64,000 nucleotides of DNA, from assembly GCA_946542925.1 (NCBI GenBank), contig CAMNLA010000021.1, positions 53,807 to 117,806 of the forward strand. Reading direction: 5' to 3'. This DNA is from UBA4363 sp002393965 (GTDB lineage: Bacteria; Bacteroidota; Bacteroidia; Bacteroidales; Paludibacteraceae). The notes under the pieces were generated by a model, which searched no databases, had not been told where the DNA came from, and saw only the letters and a program-made list of their open reading frames with translations. Positions 9,225 through 19,200 of this stretch are shown piece after piece. A program made the translations under genes and the position numbers. Each line of letters starts with the position of its first letter. The stretch's first letter is position 1.

Positions 9225-12200
9225 TTAATCGACTTTTACGATGGCTTCTTCCGTCTCTTCTGTGAAGTACCAGATATAGCCGCTTATCTCTTCGTATCCG
9301 AGTTCTTTCAGTAGTCCCATGTATTCCTCTACCTGTCTTTTGTATTTCTCTTTTCGCTGGCCTGTTTTGAAATCGACTACGATGGCCTTGCTGTCTTTTA
9401 CCATGACTCGGTCCGGCCGTCGGTTCTCGATCTGACCGTCCTTCATGCTCAGGATGCTGCATTCGTTGTACAGTCGCCATCCGCCTCCGAACCATTCGCG
9501 GACTGTGGAGTTCCCTTTCCAGTAGTTCATACGGTCTCTCAGTGATTTCTCGCTCACGGGCGAATGCGGGTCCGGAGAGAGCCGACCCGCAATCTTTAGT
9601 TGCGCTACGGCTTGATCTATCGCCTTCTCGTCGTCGGTGACGAGGTACGACAGGAATTCGTGTATCGCTGTTCCCATTTCTCTCTCCGTGAGGTCCTCAC
9701 TCTTCTCATGGGGATCCCATCGGACCGAACCGTTGCTTTGCCAGAATACCGGTTCGTAGCCGCCCGTATGGAATCGGTCGAGTAGGAGAGGAGTCGGGAG
9801 GAAAGAGAAGACGTTGGATGATGCTTCTCCTTCTGTTTCCGACGTCTCCGTCGCTTCCCACTCGCCGTAGTCCCACGTCTGGACTGTGAATTCTTCCGTC
9901 GGAGCGTTGTCTGTGGTCAGCGTGTGATCCGCTTTTTTGAATAGGATTTGTTCGGTTTTTTCTAAGTCTTCAATGCGGTTCAGAATGTGTCTCGACATAC
10001 AGTCGATGTTACCGTTCTCTTTGCAGCATACGAAGAGGTTGCGCTTGGCGCGGGTGAAGGCGACGTATAGCATGTTCAGACTGTCGAACCATGTCTGCAG
10101 GTGCTCTTCTTCGTAGGCATGCTTCCAGTGTGTTTCTGCCGTGGCTTTGGTCTTGAGTATGGACAGCACCGGCAGACGGTCCTTGCTGCATAGACCGTCT
10201 TCCTTGAGGTTTTCAACCCAGAAGTTATCGCATTTTTCGACTTTCCAGTTGGCGTTGAACAGGATGACGTTGTCGTATTCCAGACCTTTCGATTTGTGTA
10301 TCGTGAGGATTCGGATGCCGTCGCCTTCTTCTATCTGTATGGTCTTCTTCTGCAGACTGTTCTCCCAGTAGTCTAGGAACCGCCCCAGGTCTCCGTCCTC
10401 GGCGGCGAAGTCCTTGACCTCGTCCATGAAGGCGGAGAGGAACGGACCCTCTTCCACGTTCTTTTCTTTGTCACACCCCGTCCGTCTTGCTATCTCCGCT
10501 ACCGACTCGGTCAGTGACATCCGCGCCAGTGCCGCATAGTCTCCTTCGTCTTTCAGTTGCTCGGGGAGCCAGTGGAAGGTGTCCGATAGTTTGCTCCCCG
10601 GATCTTCCTCTTCCGTACATCCCGTTTCTGTTACCAGCAGGGCTTGGTGAAAGGCGATGGCTTTCCTCTTCTCTTGGGAGTCTTGACGTTGGGTGTCCAG
10701 TGCCAGGTACAGAGCGGCTACGATGCCTCTTACGGCTCTCGAACTGCCCAGACTGAAGGCAAGGTCCGATGTGATGCGTACATCTTCCCGACCTGCCGCG
10801 TCCAGCGTTGCACGCACCTGGGCGGCAACGGCAGGTATCTGGGAGTTGGTCCGGGTCAGGACGGCAACTTCTTTCTTCTTGAATCCCGCTCCTTTTTCGA
10901 TCAGGTAACGGATCGTATGGTCCAGTTCTTTCAGACACAGTTCGTTGTATTTCGTCTTGCTGCCTTTCTTGACGGAGAATCGGGTGATGCGGACCAGACC
11001 ACGTCCTTCCCTTTTTTGTGTTTTCTGTTGCACGTTCTCCTCGCAGTATGCATCCTCGGCCTCTTTATGTAGTTCGGAAGGGCTGTCGGGCAGGAAGTCC
11101 GTATCTTTGACGAAGCCGGAGAAGAAGGCATTGTTGAATGATACGATGTTGCCGGACGAACGCCAGTTGCTACCCAGCGTGACGCTCTCCGTCAGGAAGG
11201 TTCTCTGATTTTTGTCCAGACCGGCCAGCAGACGCCAGTCTCCGTTCCTCCAGCGATAGATGGACTGTTTGATGTCTCCTACTACCAAGTCGTTCCCGCC
11301 ACTCGCTTCGATATGCTTCAGCAACACTTCGAAGTTCCGCCATTGCGAGCGGCTCGTGTCCTGAAATTCATCTATCATGACGTGTTCCAGAAACGCTCCG
11401 GTCTTTTCGAAGATGAAGGGGGTGTCTTCTTCTCCGATTATTTCTTTGAGCAGTTGTTGTGTGTCGGAGAGTAGAAAGCGGTTGGCATCGAGGTTCTCCT
11501 TTTGTACCTGTTCGCTGATTTCGTTCAGGATTACTGTCGAGTAGAAGTTCTTCAGCGCGGCCTTCACCGACAGGATGGTTTCTCTTTCCCCGTCGAGCCG
11601 TGAGGTCAGTTCCCGCACATCCGACTGCAGGTTCTTGCGGGCATATAGGGTAATTACTTCGTGCTGTGGATTCGCTTTGGCAGTCCATCCTTCGGCGTCT
11701 GCCGCACATTTTTCCAGCGTTGCTGTGGTGTCGTACGTTTCCCCGTTTTTGATCTTCAACAGGGCGGAGTACGTTCCTTTCTTCATCTCACTTGCGTAGC
11801 CCGCCCTCTCTATCTTTTCGGCAAGACTGCCGGCGAGTCTTTTCAGGTTGGCAAGGTAGTTCCTCATATCTTCGAAGGTCTCCCTCACTTTCTTCCTGTC
11901 TCGGAATGCCTCGTAGATGCTTTGGCGTTTCTCCCTGTAGAAGTCCGTCGGGAGGATCTCTCCGGCGAAGTCTTTTATTGTCCTTCGGATATTCCAGTCT
12001 TCTCCGTCCTCCAGGTTCCTGCCTGCGTATTCCACGACGAAGTCCAGCAGGTCTTTCTTCGCTGGATCGGCAAGAGAGACGAAGAGGTTGTCCACCGCCT
12101 GATGGATGATTTCTTTGTCGTTCAGGTCTATCTCAAGGTTCGCCGTCAGGCCCAGTTCGCGCGACAGGTTGCGCAACACTCGTTGGAAGTATTTGTCGAT

Positions 12201-12545
12201 GGTCGAGATGTTGAACGATGAGTAGTCGTGCAGGATGTTCTGAAGGGCCAGACGCGCACGGTGCCGGATCTCCTTTTCGCCCAGTTCCCCGATCTTCGGG
12301 TCCTTCTCCATGATGGATACAAGATTTCCTATTCCTTGATTATCAGGTTCTTTCTCCCATACGTACCCTATGTCATACAGATCCTTCAGGATGCGGGTCT
12401 TCATCTCCTCTGTCGCCTTGTTTGTGAACGTGACGGCAAGGATCCGTCGATAGCAGGTAGGGTCTTTCAGCAACAGTTGGATGTACTCCACCGATAGGGT
12501 GAATGTCTTGCCCGAACCGGCAGAGGCTTTGTAGATAGTCAGCAT
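9225..12545 (-). CDS. AddA/RecB-like UvrD-family helicase-nuclease
   Basis: This 1106-residue protein begins with the Walker A motif ASAGSGKTF at residues 7-15. It carries the UvrD helicase motifs (MIDEFQDTS, VGDIKQSIYRWRNGD, ILTIHKSKGLEYDNVI, YVAFTRAKRNLFV) and a C-terminal RecB-type nuclease motif IVVDFKTGQ near residue 1070. With the AddB-like subunit it should form a nuclease-helicase that unwinds and trims broken DNA ends for RecA loading. The order hydrolase, AddA-like, AddB-like with gaps of 35 and 12 bases indicates one operon on the minus strand. Bacteroidota homologues are usually annotated only as UvrD helicase or exodeoxyribonuclease V beta. Confidence 0.9.
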   Translation of the reverse strand: MLTIYKASAGSGKTFTLSVEYIQLLLKDPTCYRRILAVTFTNKATEEMKTRILKDLYDIGYVWEKEPDNQGIGNLVSIMEKDPKIGELGEKEIRHRARLALQNILHDYSSFNISTIDKYFQRVLRNLSRELGLTANLEIDLNDKEIIHQAVDNLFVSLADPAKKDLLDFVVEYAGRNLEDGEDWNIRRTIKDFAGEILPTDFYREKRQSIYEAFRDRKKVRETFEDMRNYLANLKRLAGSLAEKIERAGYASEMKKGTYSALLKIKNGETYDTTATLEKCAADAEGWTAKANPQHEVITLYARKNLQSDVRELTSRLDGERETILSVKAALKNFYSTVILNEISEQVQKENLDANRFLLSDTQQLLKEIIGEEDTPFIFEKTGAFLEHVMIDEFQDTSRSQWRNFEVLLKHIEASGGNDLVVGDIKQSIYRWRNGDWRLLAGLDKNQRTFLTESVTLGSNWRSSGNIVSFNNAFFSGFVKDTDFLPDSPSELHKEAEDAYCEENVQQKTQKREGRGLVRITRFSVKKGSKTKYNELCLKELDHTIRYLIEKGAGFKKKEVAVLTRTNSQIPAVAAQVRATLDAAGREDVRITSDLAFSLGSSRAVRGIVAALYLALDTQRQDSQEKRKAIAFHQALLVTETGCTEEEDPGSKLSDTFHWLPEQLKDEGDYAALARMSLTESVAEIARRTGCDKEKNVEEGPFLSAFMDEVKDFAAEDGDLGRFLDYWENSLQKKTIQIEEGDGIRILTIHKSKGLEYDNVILFNANWKVEKCDNFWVENLKEDGLCSKDRLPVLSILKTKATAETHWKHAYEEEHLQTWFDSLNMLYVAFTRAKRNLFVCCKENGNIDCMSRHILNRIEDLEKTEQILFKKADHTLTTDNAPTEEFTVQTWDYGEWEATETSETEGEASSNVFSFLPTPLLLDRFHTGGYEPVFWQSNGSVRWDPHEKSEDLTEREMGTAIHEFLSYLVTDDEKAIDQAVAQLKIAGRLSPDPHSPVSEKSLRDRMNYWKGNSTVREWFGGGWRLYNECSILSMKDGQIENRRPDRVMVKDSKAIVVDFKTGQRKEKYKRQVEEYMGLLKELGYEEISGYIWYFTEETEEAIVKVD

Positions 12546-12580
12546 AGTTCCTCTTTTTTCAGGTTTTTACGGCAGGATGC

Positions 12581-13546
12581 CTATTGACCTCCCATGTGGG
12601 AGAAGTATTCAAGGATGTTGTCCCAGGTCTTGAACGCTGCCGAACCGAATATGATCTGCGACCCGACGGCCTTCTCACATTCCTTTCGGCTGATGAGGTG
12701 ATCGACGTAGAGCAGTTCTTCATGCGTTGTGAATACGAGGCGGTCGTAGGCAATGACCCCGACGTTCGTTTCTATCCAGTCCCTCGTCTCTTCCATCGGC
12801 TCGCCTCCATAGGTCGGGGCAGGGGAGAGGAAGTAGAGGTCGTAGGTATAGTACAGCGTTTCGATGGCTTTCATCACGCTGGGCAGTAGTTCATAACCCG
12901 TTTCTTTCTTGCCTTTGCTCCGCAGACAGTCTGTCTCGATGGCGATTCGTGCACGCTCCCTTCCTTCTCTCTGGTCTCTCAGCCGGTGTATGATGGGTAA
13001 TACGCTGTGATGGAAGGCATGGTCGTTCAGCCGGTGCTCTCCGTCGAAGCGCACGGCCTGAGGATAGTGCGCCGCAAACAGGTCGTACGTGTCCACCAGC
13101 GTGTCCCTCTTTCCGAATAGACCATATACCAGACGTTTGTCCTCGTCTTCCGATCCGCTGAAGGCTTTGCCCGTGACTTCCCGGAATTCCTGGATTGTTG
13201 ATTTTGTGACCAGTATGTCTTTCTTCCCGTCTTTCCGCTCCGATAGGTAGGGATGACGGCCCAATCCGATGTTCTTGATGAGCGTGTCCGCTATCTCGAA
13301 GGCTGGATTGACCAATATACGGGGTATCCCGTAGAGTTGCTCGGCATACATGCCGCCCATCGAGGTACCGATGACCAGGTCGGGACGCTCATCCCGGCAT
13401 ACGTTTCTCAGCATTTCGAGGGCTTCCTTCGGATGCTCCGGCAGGTCGGGCGAGACAAGTGTGGCTTCCGGCAGTGTCTGACGGATAATCTGGCTGGTCC
13501 CGGACATTCCGGAGGATGCAAAGCCGTGGACGTACAGGATTTTCAT
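12581..13546 (-). CDS. YcfP/YqiA-type hydrolase fused to a HAD 5'-nucleotidase-like domain
   Basis: The first 190 or so of 321 residues form an alpha/beta hydrolase of the YqiA/YcfP esterase type: oxyanion-side motif YVHGFASSG near residues 5-13, nucleophile elbow GTSMGG with Ser62, and a histidine in NDHAFHHSV. Residues 205-321 look like the 5'(3')-deoxyribonucleotidase (NT5C) fold: YDLYFLSPAP, WIETNVG, RLVFTTHEELLYVDHLIS and IIFGSAAFKTWDNIL. The HAD nucleophile motif DxD appears as IETDC, with Glu in place of the first Asp, so the second domain is probably not a phosphatase. Substrate and partner are unknown. It heads the operon with the AddA-like and AddB-like genes and has a long untranslated leader. 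Confidence 0.75.
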   Translation of the reverse strand: MKILYVHGFASSGMSGTSQIIRQTLPEATLVSPDLPEHPKEALEMLRNVCRDERPDLVIGTSMGGMYAEQLYGIPRILVNPAFEIADTLIKNIGLGRHPYLSERKDGKKDILVTKSTIQEFREVTGKAFSGSEDEDKRLVYGLFGKRDTLVDTYDLFAAHYPQAVRFDGEHRLNDHAFHHSVLPIIHRLRDQREGRERARIAIETDCLRSKGKKETGYELLPSVMKAIETLYYTYDLYFLSPAPTYGGEPMEETRDWIETNVGVIAYDRLVFTTHEELLYVDHLISRKECEKAVGSQIIFGSAAFKTWDNILEYFSHMGGQ

Positions 13547-13979
13547 GGCGTGGTGTGTCGTTTCCGTTTTCCGGACCGGTGTTGGTCGTTTATCCCCTTT
13601 TCGTGGATGGGATGGTGCGTGGTGCGTTCCCTCTCATTCCAGTGTGAGAAAAGTGAAGTGTTTTATTTTTTTTCATTCAGCCTTTTGGGGAGCTTCCCTC
13701 GTGACCGACAGTCTCCGCCGTCGTTTCTCGTGACGAACAGGTCTCTGCTCATGGGAGTAGGACTTCCCTAAGGTTCATGTTGATATACAGAAAAAGCCGG
13801 CGGTTTATTGAGAAAAATTCCTATATAATAGGATTTGAGGCTTCTTCTTTCTTTGTAATCTGCCGTGTCACACCACTTGGATGCGCATACCCCGAAGGGC
13901 GCAGCCCGCCATTGAAAGCAGTAGTTACCTCGGTTAGATTTAGTCTGTTGAATTTTCCAATTTCTCCCGTCGGCTGATA
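13547..13979 (-). other. Long leader of the hydrolase-AddAB-like operon
   Basis: About 430 bases separate the promoter box at 13980-13987 from the hydrolase start, with no convincing gene. The minus strand contains a small hairpin (CCC-TTCG-GGG near 13890) and a 29-codon open frame at 13663-13752. The plus strand has a 66-codon open frame at 13777-13977 that I do not accept as a gene. The segment may be a structured 5' leader or a copy of a dispersed intergenic element; I cannot tell which without a search. Confidence 0.4.
13663..13752 (-). CDS. Possible 29-residue leader peptide
   Basis: An ATG at 13752 opens a frame of 29 codons ending in TAA at 13663. The peptide starts MSRDLFVTRNDGGD and ends with several lysines. 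It lies inside the long leader of the hydrolase operon, so it could be an upstream open frame, but chance is just as likely. There is no family match that I recognise. Confidence 0.15.
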   Translation of the reverse strand: MSRDLFVTRNDGGDCRSRGKLPKRLNEKK

Positions 13980-13987
13980 CAAAGATA
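13980..13987 (-). promoter_or_regulatory. Promoter -7 box for the hydrolase-AddAB-like operon
   Basis: The minus strand reads TATCTTTG, a full TAnnTTTG match. It lies just past the terminator of the upstream DUF4301 gene (13992-14030), which is where a new promoter would be expected. It is about 430 bases from the first good coding start. Confidence 0.6.
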
Positions 13988-13991
13988 AGAC

Positions 13992-14030
13992 AAAAATCGC
14001 ATCGGAACCTATCTCCGATGCGATTTTTTT
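13992..14030. terminator. Intrinsic terminator of the DUF4301 gene
   Basis: A 14-bp perfect stem (AAAATCGCATCGGA with TCCGATGCGATTTT) has a 7-base loop and T runs on both strands. On the minus strand it follows the DUF4301 stop codon by about 54 bases. Confidence 0.85.
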
Positions 14031-14083
14031 GCTGTTATGATCGCTTGAGGCGCAGATGTCCCCTTATCCTCTCTTCGGCGTGC

Positions 14084-15592
14084 TTACTGATGCTGTTCGC
14101 GTAGCAGGTCGTTCACCGTCTTCACGGGATTGAACGTGCTGACCGGCACCTCTACAAACAATGTGTTCCAGTCGCTCATTGCGCCGTTCCACAGGCCTGG
14201 AAGTTCCAGGGCTTTCAAGTCCCGGCCGTATTTCGACTTCAGCGAGATGAAGCCCGTCTCCGGATCTACGTATTTTAGCAGGTCGAACGACTCGCCGCGG
14301 TAATTCTTCGTTCCGCACACCAGGTCCACTGGGTTGAAGTGCGTGGCGGTCTTCATGATCGTCATCGAGCGCTCGTCCTTCGTGTCTATCTGCGACGACT
14401 CCAGTATCTGGGGCGATACGCTCCCGTCTTTGTTGACGATCAGGTACGGTCCGCCACCCGGTTCTCCTTCGTTCTTTACCATTCCGCATACGCGGATCGG
14501 ACGGTCCAGTTTGCCCCTTAGGTACGCTATCTGCTCTTCGCGCGGCAGGCGCGCTCCTTGCTTGTTGTTCAGCGTCTTTTCGCAGAAGTCGCTGATCTCT
14601 TCGATGTCTTTCTCGCTCACGTCTCCCGAGTTCAGTTTCTCCAATGCGGCGAATGCCTTACGCTGCGCACTCACCAGCACACCCGCAATCAGTTGTTTGT
14701 ATCTTACCGTGTCGCCTTTGTATCGGTCCGGCACCACGTTGTCAATGTTCTTGATGAAGATCACGTCTCCGTCGATGTCGTTCAGGTTTTCAATCAGGGC
14801 TCCGTGACCGCCAGGACGGAACACCAGTCCTCCCTTCTCGTCACGGAACGGCTCGTTCTCCATGTCCGCTGCGATGGTGTCGGTCGAGGCTTTCTGCTCC
14901 GAGAAACTCACGTCGTAGCGCACGCCGTAGCGCGTTGCATAGACATCCTTCACCTCTCTCACTTTCTGTTCGAACAGTTCCCTGTGGTCCGCCGATACCG
15001 TGAAGTGTAGGTTCACCTTTCCGTCCGATGCCGCATACAGCGCTCCCTCCACCAGGTGCTCCTCCACTGGTGTCCGGTTGCCGTCAGCGTAGGCGTGGAA
15101 TTTCAGCAGACCCTTCGGCAGGTTGCCATAGTTCAGCCCCTCTTCTTCCAGCAGGTTCCTTACCACCGTCTTGTACTCTCCTTCCTTCGTCAGGGTCTCG
15201 ATGTCTTTCCCCTCGTTTTTCTTGCACACTTCGTTCAGGTCTTCATAGAAGGCGAATTTCTTCAGGTTCGAGAAGAATTTTACCTCGAAGTCACTCTTCG
15301 GCAGGTTATAGGGCTGGTTCAGGAATTCGAACAGGTTCTTGAACATGCGTGAGGCGGCTCCCGATGCTGGTACGAACTTTACCACCCGATGCCCCTCTCC
15401 CAGGTAGTCCTCCCATTCTTTCAGGTACTCCTCCTGTTCCGGCTCCGTATAGCGGACGATGCCGTCTCCGATGGCGGCGGCTTTCTCGATGTTCAGGAAT
15501 GGGAAACCCGTTCTGAAGGCCTCTAACTGTGCCTTGATTTGCTCTTCACTGATGCCTTTTGACGCTAAGGTCTTGAGATCGGTCTCTTTCAT
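14084..15592 (-). CDS. DUF4301 family protein
   Basis: This 502-residue protein matches the Bacteroidota family DUF4301 in length and in motifs such as VKFVPASGAASRMFK, FRPGGHGALIENLN and DGDVIFIKNIDNVVP. The PASGAASRMFK segment and the FIKNID motif recall the nucleotide-binding loop and metal-site region of UDP-sugar pyrophosphorylases, so a nucleotidyltransferase-like fold is a fair guess. The family has no established function that I know of. It is cytoplasmic by sequence (no signal peptide or membrane segment). It stands alone, with its own terminator at 13992-14030. No clean TAnnTTTG box was found upstream; TACCTTTA at 15791-15798 on the minus strand is a one-mismatch candidate. Confidence 0.85.
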   Translation of the reverse strand: MKETDLKTLASKGISEEQIKAQLEAFRTGFPFLNIEKAAAIGDGIVRYTEPEQEEYLKEWEDYLGEGHRVVKFVPASGAASRMFKNLFEFLNQPYNLPKSDFEVKFFSNLKKFAFYEDLNEVCKKNEGKDIETLTKEGEYKTVVRNLLEEEGLNYGNLPKGLLKFHAYADGNRTPVEEHLVEGALYAASDGKVNLHFTVSADHRELFEQKVREVKDVYATRYGVRYDVSFSEQKASTDTIAADMENEPFRDEKGGLVFRPGGHGALIENLNDIDGDVIFIKNIDNVVPDRYKGDTVRYKQLIAGVLVSAQRKAFAALEKLNSGDVSEKDIEEISDFCEKTLNNKQGARLPREEQIAYLRGKLDRPIRVCGMVKNEGEPGGGPYLIVNKDGSVSPQILESSQIDTKDERSMTIMKTATHFNPVDLVCGTKNYRGESFDLLKYVDPETGFISLKSKYGRDLKALELPGLWNGAMSDWNTLFVEVPVSTFNPVKTVNDLLREQHQ

Positions 15593-15930
15593 GGTTTATC
15601 TTTTTGTTTTTTTGTATGGACGCTCACCGCCTTCTCCCTCACCGTCTTTCCGGGCTTTTTTATAGTAAGGTAGATATGCCTCGGACGGAAGATAGAGAGA
15701 AAGTTCTGTTGGAGAGAGAGAGGGAGAGGAGACAGGGGAGAGGAGGGGAGGAGGAAAGGACAATGCGTTTGTCTTTTTTTTTGATTGCTATAAAGGTAAG
15801 TTTTTTTTCTTTTTTTTGAAAATGTTTTCCTTAAAAAAAATAAGGTCTTGTGAAATGAATGACAGGTTCTCGGAGTACCGCCCGAATCCTCCTGAGCGAA
15901 AATTCGCAAATGGGACGCCACCACTCCACT

Positions 15931-16040
15931 ACTACTCCAATACTACTCCAATACTACTCCAATACTACTCCAATACTACTCCAATACTACTCCAATACTA
16001 CTCCAATACTACTCCAATACCACTCCAATACTACTCCACT
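15931..16040. repeat. 11-bp tandem repeat, ten units
   Basis: The unit ACTACTCCAAT is repeated ten times without gaps. Units 1-8 are identical, unit 9 has T to C at its third base, and unit 10 has A to C at its tenth base. The array ends about 118 bases before the susC promoter box. The unit length is close to one helical turn and is not a multiple of three. Such arrays can change copy number by slippage. Confidence 0.95.
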
Positions 16041-16158
16041 CTCACTCCTCGTCTTTCTCCCATTCCTCGACTTCTCCTTTTTTGTCTCTTCCCTGGTGCG
16101 GAATCTTTTTTTTAGGCGAAAAAAAGGGGAGGAATGTCGGTACATATACAAAAAACGC

Positions 16159-16166
16159 TACATTTG
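16159..16166 (+). promoter_or_regulatory. Promoter -7 box for susC
   Basis: TACATTTG matches TAnnTTTG and lies 72 bases before the SusC start codon. A clear -33 TTTG is not evident. The promoter probably serves both susC and susD, which are 26 bases apart. Confidence 0.6.
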
Positions 16167-16238
16167 TATTTTGATTGCGCATACCGCAGAACGTGGAAAT
16201 TTTTAATCCAAATTTATCTATAATCTAAATTTTTATCT

Positions 16239-19200
16239 ATGAAAGAAAACATCAGTAAATTGACAGGCCTCAAGCGCCTGTGGTTTATCTTGTTGCTCTC
16301 TTTGGTAGGCGTCTTTTCTGCCTTCGCGCAGGAACGGACCATCACGGGTAACGTGAAGGACGACACGGGACAGCCAGCCATCGGTGCGACAGTCAAAGTG
16401 CCTGGCACAACCATCGGTACGATGACCGATTTCGACGGTAACTACACGCTCCAGGTGCCGGAGGATGCCAAGGAACTCGAGTTCTCCTACGTCGGACTCG
16501 AAACCAAGACAGCACCGATTTCCGGTAGCCGTGTGGACATAGCTCTCGGCGAGGCAGCCAAGGAACTCGAGGAGATCGTCGTTACCGGTTACGGACAGAC
16601 CAAGAAACGCGACGTCGTTACTTCCGTCGCTTCCGTCGGCGCCGACCAGATCAAGAATATCCCGGTTACATCCGCTGCCGAGGCTATGCAGGGTAAGCTC
16701 GCCGGTGTCACCGTCGCTACAGCCGACGGATCGCCGGATGCCGATCTCTCCATCCGAGTTCGTGCCGGAGGTTCCCTCACCCAGTCCAACGACCCTCTCT
16801 ACATCGTCGATGGATTCCCGGTTTCCAGCATCTCCGACATCGCTCCGTCCGACATCAAGTCCATGGACGTACTCAAGGACGCTGCCGCTACCGCTATCTA
16901 TGGTGCGCAGGGTGCCAACGGTGTCATCATCATCACTACCAAGGATTCCGATGTGGACGAGAAGGCTGGCGGCGACGGCTGCAAGAGCAAGATCAGCGTG
17001 GACTACACTGGCTACATGGGTTGGAAGAAGATCACCAAGACCATGGACCTGCTCTCCGCTCGTGACTTCGCTCTCCTGCAGTACGAGAACCAGTACCATA
17101 AAAATAAGTCCAATTCCAACCTTAAGTCGAAGTTCTATAACTATTTCGACTATAAGTATGTCGAGGCTGGTTCCCCAGACTACAACTTCACCCCGATGAC
17201 TCAGACTGACGAATACGGCAGGGAGATCGGTTTGCTCCAAACCGTCTCACAGCAGCCTTACACCGACTGGCAGGACGAGACCTTCGGACGCACCGGTACG
17301 CAGTCTAACCATAGCTTCACCGTCAAGGGTGGCAACAAGGGCGCTAACTTTACCGCCAGCTACAATCGCATCGACGATAAGGCTATCATGGAGGAGTCGA
17401 ACTACGAACGTAACAACCTCTCCCTCAAGGCCAACTTCAAGCCGATGAAGGGACTCCGACTCGGTTTCACCACCCGCTACTCCAACACCGAAGTGCTCGG
17501 CGCCGGTTCCAATACGGCTGGCGATGCCGGCTCTTCGACCCAGTCTCGTATGCGTAACGCGATCCAGTACACCCCGATTAAACTCGCTTCTTCCCAGAAC
17601 GCAGCCGAAATCGACGAGGAACGCGTAGGTTCCATGTACGACCCGATCGTTACCACGCGCGACAACTACAAGTATAAGGAAGACAATAAGTTCAATATCC
17701 AGGGTTTCGCTGAATACAAGTTCCTCGAAGACTGGACCGTACGCTCCGAACTCGGCTACGAGTCCCGCAACGTGCAGACCGACCGCTTCTACGGACCGAC
17801 TACCTACTATGCGATGAACACCGGACGTCCGGGCGTCGAAATCGGTTCCAGCTCCATGATCTACACCGAGGACATTACTTCCAAACTTCGTAACGCAAAC
17901 ACCATTAACTGGGATCACCGCTTCAAGGGCTCCCACCACGTGTCCGTTCTCCTCGGCGAGGAAACCGTTCAGAACAAGGGCGAACTCACGACCATCAGAG
18001 GATACGGCTACGAAAATACCTTCACAGGTAAACAGGTGTTCAACTACATTGGACAGGCTAAATCTACCGAGTCTTCCAACTACATCGACCCGGCTGACAA
18101 TATGCTCTCGTTCTTCGGACGTGCCAACTACGACTACCGTGGACGCTACTACCTCACCGCTACCATGCGTGCCGATGCTTCCTCTCGTTTCGAGTCTGGC
18201 AATCAGTGGGGCTATTTCCCGTCTGCCGCTCTCGCTTGGCGTGTCTCTGACGAGTCTTGGATGAAGGGTGTCGCTCGCGCCATCTCGCTCTCCAACCTCA
18301 AACTCCGCTTCTCCTACGGTACCGCTGGTAATAATAAGGTGGACCTCGGATACCTCCGTCCAGAGTACATTACTTCTCCTTCAACTTATATCGAAGGATT
18401 CGGCAACTACCTGTCCATCGGCGGTACGGACAAGATCGCTCCTAACCCGGAACTCAAGTGGGAGACTACCGTTACGCGCGACCTTGGTCTCGACTATGGT
18501 TTCTTCAACGACCGTATCAGCGGTACCTTCGACCTCTACTGGAACAATACCAAGGACCTTATCCTGCTCTATCAACTCTCCAGTGGCTACAACTACCAGT
18601 TCCGCAACATCGGTTCCACCGAGAACAAGGGTCTCGAGTTCTCTATCAAGGGCGTGATCCTCGACAAGCAGTCTAAGAAACTCCACTACAACCTTACTGC
18701 TGATGCCAATATCTCGGCTAACCGCAGCAAGGTGACCGACCTCGGTGGCATGGGCAACTACCCGGCTACGACTTCCTGCTTCAATTCCGACAATATCACC
18801 ACCTCCGAGTTCCTCGTCGAGGAGGGTGAACCGATTGGAAATATCTACGGATTCGAGTCCGACGGATGGTACAAGGCTTCCGACTTCAAGGCTTGGAGAT
18901 ACAATGCTAATGGTAAGGATACTTGGACGCTCGACAATACCGTTGTCGCTACGCCTTATGCAGGCTACAGTGCGTTCCCGGGTCTCATTAAGCTTAAGGA
19001 CCGCAACGGCGACGGAAAGATTACCAACGACGATAAGACTATCATTGGTAACACCACTGCCGATTTCACCGGTGGTATCAACCTCTCGGCTAGCATCGGT
19101 GGCGAGGCTTGGGGCGATGTTGACCTCGGTCTCAACTTTACCTATAGCGTTGGCAACGATGTCCTCAACCTCAACCGCATGGACTACACTACCATCCTCA

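Larger units (their letters stand above)
15593..16238. other. Intergenic region with purine/pyrimidine tracts and a tandem repeat
   Basis: This 646-base gap has no supported gene. It holds a purine-rich stretch on the plus strand (about 15700-15760), homopolymer T and A runs (about 15775-15840), the 11-bp tandem repeat at 15931-16040 and the susC promoter at 16159. Open frames across the tandem repeat exist only because the unit lacks stop codons in all frames. Confidence 0.6.

Noticed and set aside
13777..13977. 66-codon plus-strand frame in the hydrolase leader
   Set aside because: It lies antisense to the probable leader and has no upstream promoter box; it may only reflect a dispersed element.
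15816..16206. Open frames encoding repeats such as YYSNTTPILLQ
   Set aside because: They exist only because the 11-bp unit has no stop in any frame; all three frames give the same repeated peptide pattern.
16233..17240. Long minus-strand open frame opposite susC (335 codons); similar frames at 17247-17939 and 18381-19736
   Set aside because: They mirror a strongly C-ending codon pattern on the plus strand, their translations are Val/Gly/Asp-rich without family features, and susC is clearly real.
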